64,000 bases of DNA from Ustulina deusta (Eukaryota; Ascomycota; Sordariomycetes; Xylariales; Xylariaceae), in the NCBI GenBank assembly GCA_023159155.1, contig JAJNNX010000005.1, positions 434,001 to 498,000 on the forward strand, read 5' to 3'. The position numbers and the translations under genes are program-made. The notes beneath the pieces are model-generated. The model worked only from the letters and a program-made list of their open reading frames with translations. It searched no databases and had not been told where the DNA came from. How positions within the stretch are numbered: position 1 is the stretch's first letter; each line of letters begins with the position of its first letter. Positions 1-10,699 of this stretch are shown here, piece by piece.

Positions 1-2
1 CC

Positions 3-719
3 GTTCTCCATCTGGCTATACATAGTCGGGATCTGGCTACTGTCGATGTCCTGCTTGGCAGCTATGTTATTGCAGAGCCTCGGGCCCTCATCGATGAGAG
101 CGGCCTCACTGCAGAAGAATGGCTAGATCTCGGGCCATCTAGCTATTCTTATAAAGCGACCTGCAACTTAGCTTTTAGCAAGTCGCGCTGCTGCAGGGCG
201 ACCACAGGCTTACGGCAGGCTGTTATCATAGGCAACGTTCCTATGATCAAACTCCTCTTACAAAAGGGCCACGCCCTTAATGAAGGGAATTCTGGAAGAA
301 GGACTGCGCTCTACTACGCTGCGAAGAAGCGCATGCTTCCGATCATGGATTTGCTTCTCAATGTGGGTGCGAACCCTAATATCCTCCCAACCGGACGCAA
401 AACATGGGAAGAATTTATTTCGGATAGCGACGTTCTCCTACGGCTCGAGAGAGCTGGATACACAAAGAGAGACACTGACCCTGAGGTTGCGCGTCAAATT
501 AAATTGGCACTTGTGGAGCAACGCCGGTCAACTCCACCAATGCCGGACCGATCGATATCAACTATCACGCTCCCGTCAGGGCTATCTCACCGGGAAGAGT
601 CGACGTCAAGTATGCCAATACGCCAAGTGGCGCCTAATAATCAAACGAATGATCATAAGCGTAAAGCGGGTTCAGCTCGGTCGGGCGTGAAGAGCTTTTG
701 GAAACGGCTGATAGGATAG
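3..719 (+). CDS. Ankyrin-repeat protein, 3' end only (5' partial)
   Basis: The frame is open from the window edge to a stop at 717-719, giving 238 residues, so the gene begins outside the window. The first residues (VLHLAIHSRDLATVDVLL) and the stretch around residues 78-120 (LYYAAKKRMLPIMDLLLNVGANPN) are ankyrin repeats. The last 90 or so residues are polar, rich in Ser, Pro, Arg and Lys, and look disordered, ending in a basic segment. An ATG at 243 is internal to the open frame and is probably not the start. In fungi this kind of C-terminus is common in NLR-like or plain ankyrin proteins, but no effector or NACHT domain is visible here. It converges on the NLR gene with only 265 bases between the stops. 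Ankyrin identity is seen in the sequence; a link to the NLR is inference. Confidence 0.6.
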   Translation, partial: VLHLAIHSRDLATVDVLLGSYVIAEPRALIDESGLTAEEWLDLGPSSYSYKATCNLAFSKSRCCRATTGLRQAVIIGNVPMIKLLLQKGHALNEGNSGRRTALYYAAKKRMLPIMDLLLNVGANPNILPTGRKTWEEFISDSDVLLRLERAGYTKRDTDPEVARQIKLALVEQRRSTPPMPDRSISTITLPSGLSHREESTSSMPIRQVAPNNQTNDHKRKAGSARSGVKSFWKRLIG

Positions 720-984
720 AGAAAATATCTCGCAGGGACAAGAGCCGGTAGCGCTGAATTTTAACTATACGTTTAACTAAAATACCATTCTCTAGTTACA
801 TTCGACGTCAATTGCTTCGTAAGAATTCGATTTGAAATGTTGCTCTCACCTTTCAAGAGCAACACAACAAGCAGTAATATGAAATACGTGATTAAAAATG
901 CAGGTTCAGGTGTTTTCTTCATTGCCCATTACTTAGCTTTCGCTTTGCACTGCCACTCCCAGCCCTTTAAAGCGGCGCAGTACT

Positions 985-3900
985 TTATGAACCGACGATC
1001 TGATTTATCATATTATCGACCCCCGGTAACGAGTGCAGATGCTGTTTTACTCTTTGTCTTAGTGCCACCGCAGGCAGTGATAAGCCATACTGCTTTCCAA
1101 TGATCAAACATTCCACGAGGGCTTTGCACGCCCGCTTTTGAAGCGATCCTGGAAGTTGGTTTGATATCAAGGCACTCATTTCTTCTGGGATCGCCTCGCT
1201 AATCAGCCATCGGTAGGCGATTGCATTCTCGTGACAGAGAATCAAAAGGGATGCGGGGAATATGTTGAGAAAGCGGTCCTGCCCCTTCTCTTGAGAGTGC
1301 TGAGCGAATTGGAGGATACTGGTCAGACAGTAACGCAATTTGACGGAGTCATGGTTTTCACTGATGAAGGTCAGCTCATTGGCGCAAGCCTGGTTTGCAT
1401 CACTGAACAATTCGATCTCGTGGCTGCCGCCGATGTATCCTTCATAGAATTCTGCGATGACTCGAGAGAAGTACTCGATCGGTTGTGGTTCCTTGTTCTC
1501 GAGCATGGCGAAGTGCGACGTCAAAAGTACCACTGACCGAAATACGTTCTCTTCCCGGTTGCCACTTTGGACGCAGGCATCGAAATCGTTTAGAAATTCG
1601 CGGACGCCGTAATGCAGGAACTCCGCTGCGTCTCTGTTATAGGCGATGGCGGTCCAATGTGAAAATGCTCGGGCTGTGATGGCATCTCCTTCTCTCCACC
1701 CTTGTCGCACAGCTGCGAGTTTACATTCCGAGCCGACGAGAACGGCTATCACCAGGAGTGCTTGAAGATCTCCAGGAGCGACCGCCCGAAGTATCTGTGT
1801 CGGCAGGTCGGTCATGGCTGTCAGTCTTCGAGGGTTTCTCGCCACAATCAGCTGTACGAAGAATTCGCGATATGATTCGGCCCATTCTCGCAGTTCGTCC
1901 GTTTTGTTCTCCTCTACGAGCTCCTGCAGTACAGACATGTTCTCCCAGCGATCGAATGCCACATACTTCAGATACAGTGTTACCAGTTGAAGAATAATGG
2001 GGAAGCGGAAGGAAAGGCCCAGGGTCTTCATGACTATGTCGACCTTTCGCGACGCCTGCTTGTATCTTTCGAGGAAGATCTGTTCCTGAAGTCCCAATAG
2101 TTCTTCCACCCGCTCTTCCATTGGGTCGGTAGGCCCTTTCAGGGAAGCAACTCCTGGAGGAGTTGGCAATTTGTTCACGCGCGCCCCGTGTTCAAGTAAT
2201 ATCTGGATGATCTCCTTCGAATTCGCCTGAATAGCTCGAATCAATGCTGTGTCGCCATGCTCAGACTTGATCTCGAGACGGGCACCATAGTCGAGCAGCA
2301 CATTCACGATATTCTTGTGCTGACCAGTGACCGCGACATGGAGTGCCGTCAAATTGCTTCGATCTTTGGCATTAACACGAGCCCCGTGGTCAAGCAGCAA
2401 TTCCACCATGTCTCGGTGGCCTCGGTTGACGGCCCAGGATAGTGGCGTCCGCCCGTAGTTGTCCTTTCGCGATATGAGGCGGGAATGCTCGCTGATCAAC
2501 ATCTTGGCCCAGGTTACGTTGCCAAGGTACGCAGCGAGATGCAAGAGCGTGAACGAGGGCGGGTTTCCGCCGTTTTTCTCCTGCTCCCAATAATGCTTCC
2601 ACCATTCGTCCCGGATTGGCGAATTTACATGGAAGAACAGGCGTGAGAACTCGGATGATGCGTCAATCACATCAATGGCGTGATGGAAATGCACGGGCCA
2701 ATATTGACTGGCATAAGGCAGAAGAGGACCGTGGCCAGACCTCTCGCCAATGCTTCCAGGAGATCCGTACCCACGTTCGACGTGTGCTAGACAGGTCTGC
2801 ATAAGAGTCTTGTGGGTGTTCTGATTCATGCGAAACATGTTGATCCCTTCGATGTTGACTTGATCGCTCTGAAAGAATTCCTTTGCCGACTCATGGACCA
2901 GGTTGACTACATCTTCTTCAATTTTGACGAGTAGCCCGCAGAATCTGAGTCGATTCTTGATCACTTCAGTTGCCGGCAAGGTGCCCGAAGCCTCGATTCC
3001 TGTGGCTGCTGTCAATTCGTTCACTGTGAGGGGCCGGGCAGCGAGAACGATCCATTGAAGAATGGGCACCAGCGCTTCCTTGTCGTCGATTTGCTGAAGC
3101 AGCCGCTGATAGACACCACCAAGGCCTTTGGGCACACGACGAAGAATTTCATTGATTTGGTCCCGGCTCCTGCCCTGAAGCTCATTAGCAACGAATCCAA
3201 CCCACAAAAAGGTACCATTCGCGCCAGCCAACAAGGTCTGTTGAACATGCGCGACCATTTCTTCTGAGAGGTTTTGCTCGGATGCCAGTTCGGCAACTTT
3301 GGCGAAGATGTACCTCTCAACATCATGGGAAACCTCTGTGTCGGAATTGTCCAACCTGATCTGCTGATATTGGCCGAGCCTACTCTCCAAAACAGCCGGC
3401 TGGGGTCGGGAGAGAAGAATAAGCTTGAGTCGTGGACTTGACTGATCCCGAGAGTTCGACAAATAATTTCCAACAGCATCGAGAAGCTGCCTGAGCGATT
3501 CCTTTTCGCATTCATCCAAACCATCCAGCACACAGACTACCTGGGAAGACGCACTCTGTCGAATAAGGGTTAGGAAAACCCTCCACAAGGAGACAAAGCT
3601 GGACACGGTATATTTGGTTGTTTCAGTCCCCTCGAAGGAGTTCTTGATATGTTGTGCCATGTGTGGATGTCGATCGACCCATTGATGCATGATGCCTCTC
3701 AATATGGTCAACGCGGTGTTCCGGTTCTTGTCACGGTTACTACAGAAGTAGTAAAGGAGAACATTATCGTTAGCATCAACTACTGGTTGTAGTACCTCAG
3801 TAACATAAATTGCCAGCATCGTTTTTCCTTTTCCAGGGCCGCCAGAGATCCAGAGGAGTGGTAGATTGGCGTCTGTCAGCCACTCTTGGTAGCTGGGATG

Positions 3901-4983
3901 TTGTATGAGCCATTCGCAGGTGCCGTCAACTCTGCGACCTTTCAATGCGATGAGAGACTTTCGGTCAACTTCGGGTCTGGTCAAGAGCAAAGCGTTGAGA
4001 ACCGGCGCGGCCTCGGCATATGTGTTCATTGCCAGAGGTCTAGTCTTGGGAATCGTGGGAATGAATGTAAGAACCTCCCTTGCATATGCAGCTGCTGCGG
4101 CGGCGGCGTAGGAGTGCCAGAGCTTGGAACTGTGTGAATCTGCATAGTTGCAGATTCCTCGAATGACCAAATACTGAGCGGCATCCCTTAGGCCAGCCGC
4201 GGCCGTCTCGAAACAGAGGACGCCTTGCTCATGCGCCAACCTATCCCGAGTCACTCCGTGGCGCATCAAATGATGAACAGAGGCAATCCGGCCATAATGA
4301 ACTGTAGGATCTTGTGTCTCCCGTGGCTGCCTAGGCCGGATCTTGTCCGGGTCGCAATGGTCGCATCCGTCCTCTTCAGACTGTACGGTTGTGTGATCGT
4401 AATTCGACTCAAAGAGGACGTCTTGCTCTGGGCCTGGATGCACAAAGGTGACGTGGTCGTTTTGCACGATCTTGGAAATGTACTGAGAGATATGACTTTC
4501 ATCGAAAATGGCCGCTGTCTCAGCCTTGCCTATAGCTGTGAGAAGTAATGGTGTAGGCTGATTTAACGCTTTACCGCGATTAAGCTGATCTTCCCCTTGC
4601 TCCCCGTTTACATCGTATTGGACAACACCCGGCCAGCCAGCTGTCGATTTGCTTACAACAACATCGCCGAGACGAATATCCTCTTTTGTATCTGGCACTC
4701 CCCCAGCAATGCCAACCAGCACATTGAACCGGACAGATTTGAAGCTCGCGTGCAACTGCGTGGTCACGCCCGCTACCGATGTCTTGCCGTACACGCCGGA
4801 CTTTGGATATGCGACTACAACATTGTGACCTTGGAGACTTCCTAGAATGTAGTTATTATCGTCGTCGATATTCTGATCCGAAGGTATGTTGTCGTGAATG
4901 CGATCAAGCATGGCTTTGGCTGCCGCCACCTCTATAGGCAGTGCGCAAATCCACCCGACTAAGTATTCGTCACGGGACGCCAT
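985..4983 (-). CDS. NOD-like receptor: PNP_UDP nucleoside phosphorylase-like, NACHT, ankyrin repeats
   Basis: Single-exon gene of 1332 residues starting at the ATG at 4983; an in-frame GTG 12 bases upstream is not a likely start. Residues 1-310 form a purine/uridine phosphorylase-like domain: WICALPIEVAAAKAML at the N-terminus, GIAGGVPD near 95, FETAAAGL near 260 and the ICNYADSH segment near 279. A NACHT NTPase follows with Walker A GGPGKGKT (381-388) and Walker B CVLDGLDE (Asp487). About four ankyrin repeats lie at 806-938. The remaining 394 residues are helical-looking and match no domain I recognise. This is the standard plan of fungal STAND/NLR proteins, where an N-terminal enzymatic or signalling domain is triggered by ligand-driven NACHT oligomerisation; such genes act in non-self recognition and heterokaryon incompatibility. 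That role is inferred from the family, and the ligand is unknown. Confidence 0.9.
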   Translation of the reverse strand: MASRDEYLVGWICALPIEVAAAKAMLDRIHDNIPSDQNIDDDNNYILGSLQGHNVVVAYPKSGVYGKTSVAGVTTQLHASFKSVRFNVLVGIAGGVPDTKEDIRLGDVVVSKSTAGWPGVVQYDVNGEQGEDQLNRGKALNQPTPLLLTAIGKAETAAIFDESHISQYISKIVQNDHVTFVHPGPEQDVLFESNYDHTTVQSEEDGCDHCDPDKIRPRQPRETQDPTVHYGRIASVHHLMRHGVTRDRLAHEQGVLCFETAAAGLRDAAQYLVIRGICNYADSHSSKLWHSYAAAAAAAYAREVLTFIPTIPKTRPLAMNTYAEAAPVLNALLLTRPEVDRKSLIALKGRRVDGTCEWLIQHPSYQEWLTDANLPLLWISGGPGKGKTMLAIYVTEVLQPVVDANDNVLLYYFCSNRDKNRNTALTILRGIMHQWVDRHPHMAQHIKNSFEGTETTKYTVSSFVSLWRVFLTLIRQSASSQVVCVLDGLDECEKESLRQLLDAVGNYLSNSRDQSSPRLKLILLSRPQPAVLESRLGQYQQIRLDNSDTEVSHDVERYIFAKVAELASEQNLSEEMVAHVQQTLLAGANGTFLWVGFVANELQGRSRDQINEILRRVPKGLGGVYQRLLQQIDDKEALVPILQWIVLAARPLTVNELTAATGIEASGTLPATEVIKNRLRFCGLLVKIEEDVVNLVHESAKEFFQSDQVNIEGINMFRMNQNTHKTLMQTCLAHVERGYGSPGSIGERSGHGPLLPYASQYWPVHFHHAIDVIDASSEFSRLFFHVNSPIRDEWWKHYWEQEKNGGNPPSFTLLHLAAYLGNVTWAKMLISEHSRLISRKDNYGRTPLSWAVNRGHRDMVELLLDHGARVNAKDRSNLTALHVAVTGQHKNIVNVLLDYGARLEIKSEHGDTALIRAIQANSKEIIQILLEHGARVNKLPTPPGVASLKGPTDPMEERVEELLGLQEQIFLERYKQASRKVDIVMKTLGLSFRFPIILQLVTLYLKYVAFDRWENMSVLQELVEENKTDELREWAESYREFFVQLIVARNPRRLTAMTDLPTQILRAVAPGDLQALLVIAVLVGSECKLAAVRQGWREGDAITARAFSHWTAIAYNRDAAEFLHYGVREFLNDFDACVQSGNREENVFRSVVLLTSHFAMLENKEPQPIEYFSRVIAEFYEGYIGGSHEIELFSDANQACANELTFISENHDSVKLRYCLTSILQFAQHSQEKGQDRFLNIFPASLLILCHENAIAYRWLISEAIPEEMSALISNQLPGSLQKRACKALVECLIIGKQYGLSLPAVALRQRVKQHLHSLPGVDNMINQIVGS

Positions 4984-5819
4984 TGGGGCAAGCACAACTT
5001 TCCTATGAGAGACTCATTGAATGCCAATGGAGACGATGTCTGATTTCGTAGCTGTCTAGACTGCTCATCTATGGAAGGGACGAAGTCGCCTTCCGGAGCA
5101 TTGCGCGGATTGCTTGGGTAAACAAAACAAAGTGATCAACCTGTCAGATTTACCACTACACCAAAAGGCCAAAAGATTGGCCAGCAGCTGCGTATTAATT
5201 GTGCTTGTGTTATCCGCGTAGGTATATATCCGACACAACCTACCATTGAATGCAGCAGCGAATTCGTAGGCCACCTACTACCTAGTCTAGGAAGTCGCCC
5301 GTACCTTACGGACCGTCCTGTAATGCATGCTAAAATCCGGGTTACAATATTGAACGGTCTTTGTTTTTGTGCAATTATGGTAATTAGGCCCGTGACGTCA
5401 CGGCCCGTGTATTGGAAATTATGCAAGTTTTTGTTCATATTGGGTTATGAAAAAGCGGGTCTTGCTCAGGACAGGGCTCAGTGACTGCAGTGCAGGTGGT
5501 CTCAGGCTAAAAGCGGCGTGGCTCAGGTTGGATTCCCATTCCGATTCGGGATAGTAAAACCTATCTCAGAGGTAGTTGCACGGACCACTACAATTACGTA
5601 TACGGGTACCTACTATGTACCTAGGTAATAATAGTACGTACCTCCTGAGCGTTTCCATGATTGACCAATCCGCAAAAAGCTTGCATATCAGTCACGTGTC
5701 ATTACGATTTGCAGTTGCCCACCAAACTCTCAAGCGACCTTTTGTAAAATTCACATCTATTTCGGCCCCTCCACAGTCACACATCACCATCCACAGCATC
5801 ACCATACAGAATCGACAAA
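4984..5819. other. Intergenic region between divergent NLR and eS25 genes
   Basis: No coding region seen. It is the shared upstream region of two divergent genes. It holds one palindromic TACCTAGGTA at 5618-5627 and, close to the eS25 start, a CCAAT box and a CACGTG box. Confidence 0.6.
5665..5698 (+). promoter_or_regulatory. CCAAT box and CACGTG box upstream of eS25
   Basis: CCAAT lies at 5665-5669 and CACGTG at 5693-5698, about 120-155 bases before the eS25 start codon. These are plausible binding sites for the CCAAT-binding (HAP) complex and for bHLH factors. The motifs are seen; their use is inferred. Confidence 0.35.
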
Positions 5820-6341
5820 ATGGCTCCCGCTGCGACTGGTGCGAAGAAGCAGAAGAAGAAGTGGTCTAAGTATGTGAAAGTTATCCCATCACCCTCTGTT
5901 TCTAAGCTGACTTTGATTTCGACAGGGGCAAAGGCATGTATTTCCCAGATGTCTCTCGAATCGACGGTTCATTTACGACGAGGACACATCCGAAACGAAT
6001 CACCTTACCAATCATGAACTGCAGCTAATCTGATTGCCCATTACAGTCAAGGACAAGGCCCAGCACGCTGTCCTGCTTGACAAGACCACCTCCGAGAAGC
6101 TCTACAAGGATGTCCAGTCCTACCGCCTCGTCACAGTCGCTACTCTTGTCGACAGACTAAAGATCAATGGTTCACTAGCCCGAAAGTGCCTGAAGGATCT
6201 CGAGGAGAAGGGCCAGATCAAGCCCGTTGTCACTCACAGCAAGATGAAGATCTACAGTATGCTGCCCGAAAACACATTGACACAATGGCCTCTCAAATGT
6301 ACTGACTTTGTACAGCCCGAGCCGTCGGTGCTTCAGATTAA
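5820..6341 (+). CDS. RPS25: 40S ribosomal protein eS25 (four exons)
   Basis: Deduced exons: 5820-5869, 5926-5933, 6047-6256 and 6316-6341, giving 97 residues. The protein begins MAPAATGAKKQKKKWSK, contains KDKAQHAVLLDKTTSEKLYKD and the winged-helix DNA/RNA-binding segment LVDRLKINGSLARKCL, and ends KMKIYTRAVGASD, matching the family from end to end. Two points are unusual: exon 2 is only 8 bases (supplying the end of WSK, then GK), and intron 2 (5934-6046) starts with GCATGT, so it is a GC-AG intron. No GT donor nearby keeps the conserved GKVKDKAQ in frame. Intron 3 starts with GTATGC, and without removing it the frame reads into nonsense. It is part of the small ribosomal subunit. Confidence 0.92.
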
Positions 6342-8216
6342 GCCATCCATCTCACGATACCACGATAACGAAATTATCGGTCGACCAAAAGAAATTGACG
6401 GATTAGAGGGATCACGGATGGGGGATTTCATGGATTCAGTCTTTTGATCTTCGGCGTAGCATATCACTTGGGACGGTCACGGTTACGAGCTATTACAGCT
6501 ACATTCAGATAGGGTCGGAATACATACTCCGAGCAGTCTGCACACAAATCTTCGCACCGAACCCCCAGCGAATCGCGATTATTCCCGTCCGTCTCAAATG
6601 CGCCTGGGGTACTGTGAAGCAATAGGCAACTCCTTTCCGGGCGGTTCAAAGACAACTCGCAGAGTTCGTAGCCAAATTCGCAGCTATTTGCGCAGTCCAG
6701 AAGACCGTTCTGTTGCACTGAAAAATAGACTCAACTGAACTCCACCTGCGTCTTAGGGTGTATTGTGTGTCTACGTAATCGATGGTTATTTTGCCTGGTC
6801 AGGCCACTCGACAGGTTTAGCTCAGTTTCTCGCATACATTTCGACCTGGTTATGTTGGAACGTTCTCGTGTATGGAATTGGATGGAAAACCATTACTGGT
6901 GCAAAGCTTCCGGTACCTATACACTACTGTAAACATGTCGCCGCTGTGTGAGAACCCTCACAAAGTTCAATTGCTCGTCGTCAACCGCGGGTACGGGTAT
7001 GTCGGGACCACCATAATGTACATGGACTTGACTACCTAGTTCTGCACTACCGCCGCAACTGAGGGCTATCTGTATTTATAGATTCTGTGACAATATGACT
7101 ATCCGCTTGCTTGATCCAACTGTGAGGCTCCTTCCGCTGTAGCGCTGACTGTCCTAGTATAATTCTATGCGTAATTTTCACGGCTCAAATCCATTGCAAC
7201 GCAGAAGTGCCTACCGAGGTTAAGTACTTAAGCATGTACTTAGATCGGTATGGAAGACGGGTACTGACTGACATGGGCAACTTTCCAAACCCACTCGATT
7301 TAACTTATCTGAGCATTGCTAACATATAAATGAACTAGCGTACCTGCACTATAAGCCTCAAGTGATAGCTAGGTACTTGAAAAGCTATTGTGTTCATACA
7401 TAGATGTAGGTACCTACCTCCTATCGACCGGCTGGGGACTGGGCTGGAGATTCCGACATGCTGACTCGCTGGATTGGCGGTTGGATTCGGGAGGCCATTG
7501 TAGAGGGGTAATTATTTACTGACTGCAGTTGCCTCCAGTAAGCTGTCGGCAAATTTTATCTACGTCCAGATGTATACTGTAAAGACAGTGTACAAGACAC
7601 TATGCAAGCAACCAAACAGGTCAACCGGTTTGAAGTCTGTTTTATACATGTAGGTGGTGCATCTATACCCTAAGACCCTGAACCTACACTAAGAGCATTT
7701 CAAAAATTCGGCTAGGGGCAATGCACACTGCACTATCTATCCGAAGGGTCCTTACGACCCTTGGTTTATCTCACTCTCCCTGTGTATTAGTATATGTATA
7801 TGTCGCGGGACCTGCTTGCAGCACAATGTAATTTTCTTCTAGGTAGGAAGGTAGGTAGTTTAGTATAGGTAGGTACCTACCACACATCTTGAAATGTCGA
7901 TAGGGGCAGGCAGTGATCAAAATACCTCCATACTTCGGTAGGTAGGTGTGTGCCTTACTGTAGGTACCTACAGCGCCCGATATGTGGGTCCCGGACGAAG
8001 GCTGTAGTGCTGGAGCTGGTACTACTTCGGGATAAGTCGCTATCAGAGGCAATCTTGGACCAGATCCACAGTGCCCCGGCAACCGCTATCAAATTTTCCG
8101 TATTTCAAGTTGTCCTGAATTTAAAAACCTCAGCTCGTCCATCTTCCTTTTTCCACTTCCCCATTACCCCATCTCCACTCCATTTACAGTCTTCAGTCCC
8201 TTCGGAAGCCTTCAAG
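6342..8216. other. Gene-free interval between eS25 and the ADP/ATP carrier
   Basis: Short ORFs on both strands lack recognisable similarity. The interval is dominated by TAGGTA/TACCTA-like words, including three TAGGTACCTA palindromes. The final 100 bases are C/T-rich and are probably the 5' leader of the carrier gene. Confidence 0.5.
7407..7970. repeat. Cluster of TAGGTACCTA palindromes
   Basis: Perfect copies at 7407-7416, 7870-7879 and 7961-7970, surrounded by partial copies such as GGTAGGTAGG. The same decamer and its permutation TACCTAGGTA recur in other intergenic regions of the window. Confidence 0.7.
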
Positions 8217-9522
8217 ATGAGTTCGGAAGCCAAACCCACGGTGCTGGGCATGCCGGTAAGCTTTATCCTCCGAAATTGCCATATTGCCTCGCTAGATCGG
8301 TGGTCGCAAGTACGGGGGTAGGATCGCGGGCGATGCCGCCACCATCAATGCGGAGGCTTCCAATTGGCCTTGAGGATCTTTACTAATCTAGTCTCCTACG
8401 TAGCCCTTTGTTGCCGATTTCCTCATGGGTGGTGTTTCTGCCGCTGTATCAAAGACAGCCGCTGCTCCCATCGAGCGAGTTAAGCTGTTGATTCAGAACC
8501 AGGTATGTCTATCCATTACAATACTTTCATCACGTATCAGAGACGCACTTTTTTTGTGGTTACCGGCACGGATTTGAATTCGATGAAGTCATATCTGGAT
8601 AGCAAGGGAGTAATCAACGAGAGACGGGACAAAGGCTAACTTGGTGATCAACAGGATGAAATGCTCAAGACTGGTCGTCTCGAACGCCGATATGCCGGTA
8701 TTGGCGAATGCTTCAAGCGCACCATGGCTGACGAGGGTGTTATGTCTCTATGGCGTGGTAACACTGCCAACGTCATCCGATACTTCCCTACCCAGGCTCT
8801 GAACTTCGCTTTCCGTGACAAGTTCAAGGCCATGTTCGGCTACAAGAAGGACAAGGACGGCTATGCCAAGTGGATGGCTGGCAACTTGGCCTCTGGCGGT
8901 GTAAGTTTTTTTGACGATGCTATCCAGCACGGGACGGACAATTAACTCGAGATTCCAGGCTGCTGGTGCCACATCACTCCTCTTCGTGTACTCTCTTGAC
9001 TACGCCCGTACACGTCTCGCCAACGATGCTAAGAACGCCAAGAGCGGTGGTGACCGCCAGTTCAACGGTCTCGTGGACGTCTACCGCAAGACCCTCGCTT
9101 CCGATGGTATCGCTGGTCTGTACCGTGGCTTCATGCCTTCCGTCGCTGGTATCATCGTCTACCGTGGTCTATACTTCGGTATGTACGATTCGATCAAGCC
9201 CGTCGTCCTCGTCGGTCCTCTTGCAAACAACTTCCTGGCCTCGTTCGCTCTCGGTTGGTGTGTCACCACTGGTGCCGGTATTGCCTCGTACCCTCTTGAT
9301 ACCATCCGTCGTCGTATGATGATGACCTCTGGTGAGGCCGTCAAGTACAATGGTACTCTCGATGCTGCCCGCCAGATTGTTGCCAAGGAGGGCGTCAAGT
9401 CTCTCTTCAAGGGCGCTGGTGCCAACATTCTCCGTGGTGTTGCTGGTGCTGGTGTGCTCTCAATCTACGATCAGCTCCAGGTCATCCTCTTCGGCAAGGC
9501 CTTCAAGGGCGGCTCTGGTTAA
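8217..9522 (+). CDS. AAC1: Mitochondrial ADP/ATP carrier (four exons)
   Basis: Deduced exons: 8217-8255, 8404-8502, 8655-8900 and 8959-9522, giving 315 residues, the usual length for the family. It exchanges cytosolic ADP for matrix ATP across the inner mitochondrial membrane. Evidence includes the first carrier repeat ([32 protein letters not shown]), the segments [20 protein letters not shown] and YARTRLAND, and the diagnostic nucleotide-carrier hexapeptide RRRMMM at residues 245-250. Three repeats of about 100 residues, each with a Px(D/E)xx(K/R) signature, are visible. All introns have GT-AG ends and short lengths. Codon use is strongly biased to C-ending codons, as expected for a highly expressed gene. 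The start gives a short N-terminus ([13 protein letters not shown]) typical of filamentous fungal carriers. Confidence 0.95.
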
Positions 9523-10148
9523 ATCGTCTTGTATAACGAGAGGTCGATGGGACTCGGTGTAATACAGACGGTGGGAAATCGGTAAATTCCCGGGGAGGCT
9601 GACGAAACGACTGTGATGGAGACCGCGGCGGATGGTTACAGATCGACATCACATTGCTGAGGCGTTCTGGAACACGTTGATTTTGCGGCATGAGCTGATA
9701 GACGAGGCATATTCCCCCTGCGGAGCCTTGTTATTCGGCTTCCCGCTGTAATTTAGACCCTAGGCAATTCCTTTGACTGTATTCTTTCTGCATTTTCTCT
9801 TGTCGGCTGGATTTGACGTTTCCCCGGACTTGTATCATCAAAAGAGTCCGTACGATGACTGATAGATTTCATAATGCAAGTGGATTCAAATTAAGCCGTC
9901 TCCTTACCCCTCCCATCACTGTAACCGCCCTTTTTTCTTTCGTGTCGGCATCAATTTGCTTTGAAAGGTGAGGCCCACAATTCTTACACTTAGCGTCAGC
10001 TGGTCCCAGCCGAGAAGTGTGACAGCTTAGTAAGCTATATATCACCCACGTATCTTTCCGCTTCACGCGATCACGACTTCGGCCTACTTGCTTCTACAAC
10101 TTCTCCCCAACCATATTCGTAGCAAGCTGTGTCGTCGGCATTTATTTC
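9523..10148. other. Intergenic region
   Basis: 3' flank of the carrier gene and upstream region of the CENP-X-like gene. No coding signal seen. Confidence 0.5.
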
Positions 10149-10699
10149 ATGGCTTCTAAGAATTCCTTGACGGGCACATCTCGTGGCCCTCGGCGCGGCG
10201 CGGCACCGAAAAAGGCATCATCGCGCCCCCAAACCCATACCTCACGCCCCGCACGCACAGTCCATTCGGATAACAGTGAGGCTGATCCTTTCGCGGACGA
10301 CGACATATCGCAGCGGCGAAGAAAGGACGACGTAGATAGCGAGAGAGAGGAACATGGAGCCGAGGCAATTGAAGTGGACGAAGAAGACACGGAAACGAAA
10401 AAGACTATACCGCCCGAACTTCTCACTCGAATCCTCCACGAGTTTTTCGAGAAAGACGGCACGCGGATTTCGAAAGATGCTAATAAGGCTATGGCGAAGT
10501 ATATGGATATCTTCGTACGCGAGGCGATAGCCAGGACTGCGGTGGAGAAGGGGAGTGGGTTTTTGGAAGTGAGTAGTTGTGGCTGCCATGGGAATACACA
10601 CATACGTGTGGTTGCGTCTTCGCTTAGTGCTGACTTGAGATCGCAATACAGGTTGAAGATCTGGAGAAGGTCGCGCCCCAACTCCTGATGGACCTATGA
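10149..10699 (+). CDS. CENP-X/Mhf2-like histone-fold protein (two exons)
   Basis: Deduced exons 10149-10568 and 10652-10699, giving 155 residues. The first 80 residues are polar and charged. Residues 82-155 form a compact histone fold: IPPELLTRILHEFF, RISKDANKAMAKYMDIFV, REAIARTAVEKGSGFLE, then VEDLEKVAPQLLMDL after the intron. This matches CENP-X (Mhf2/Stra13), which pairs with CENP-S/Mhf1 to bind DNA at centromeres and to assist the FANCM/Mph1 helicase at stalled forks. The intron (GTGAGT to ACAG) is required; without it the frame reads into an unrelated tail and misses the last helix. A similarly long ORF on the opposite strand is a shadow. Family assignment rests on the fold pattern and is fairly secure. 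Confidence 0.82.

Noticed and set aside
10142..10681. 179-codon minus-strand ORF opposite the CENP-X-like gene
   Set aside because: It mirrors the real coding strand, has no recognisable domain, and the plus strand has a clear histone fold.
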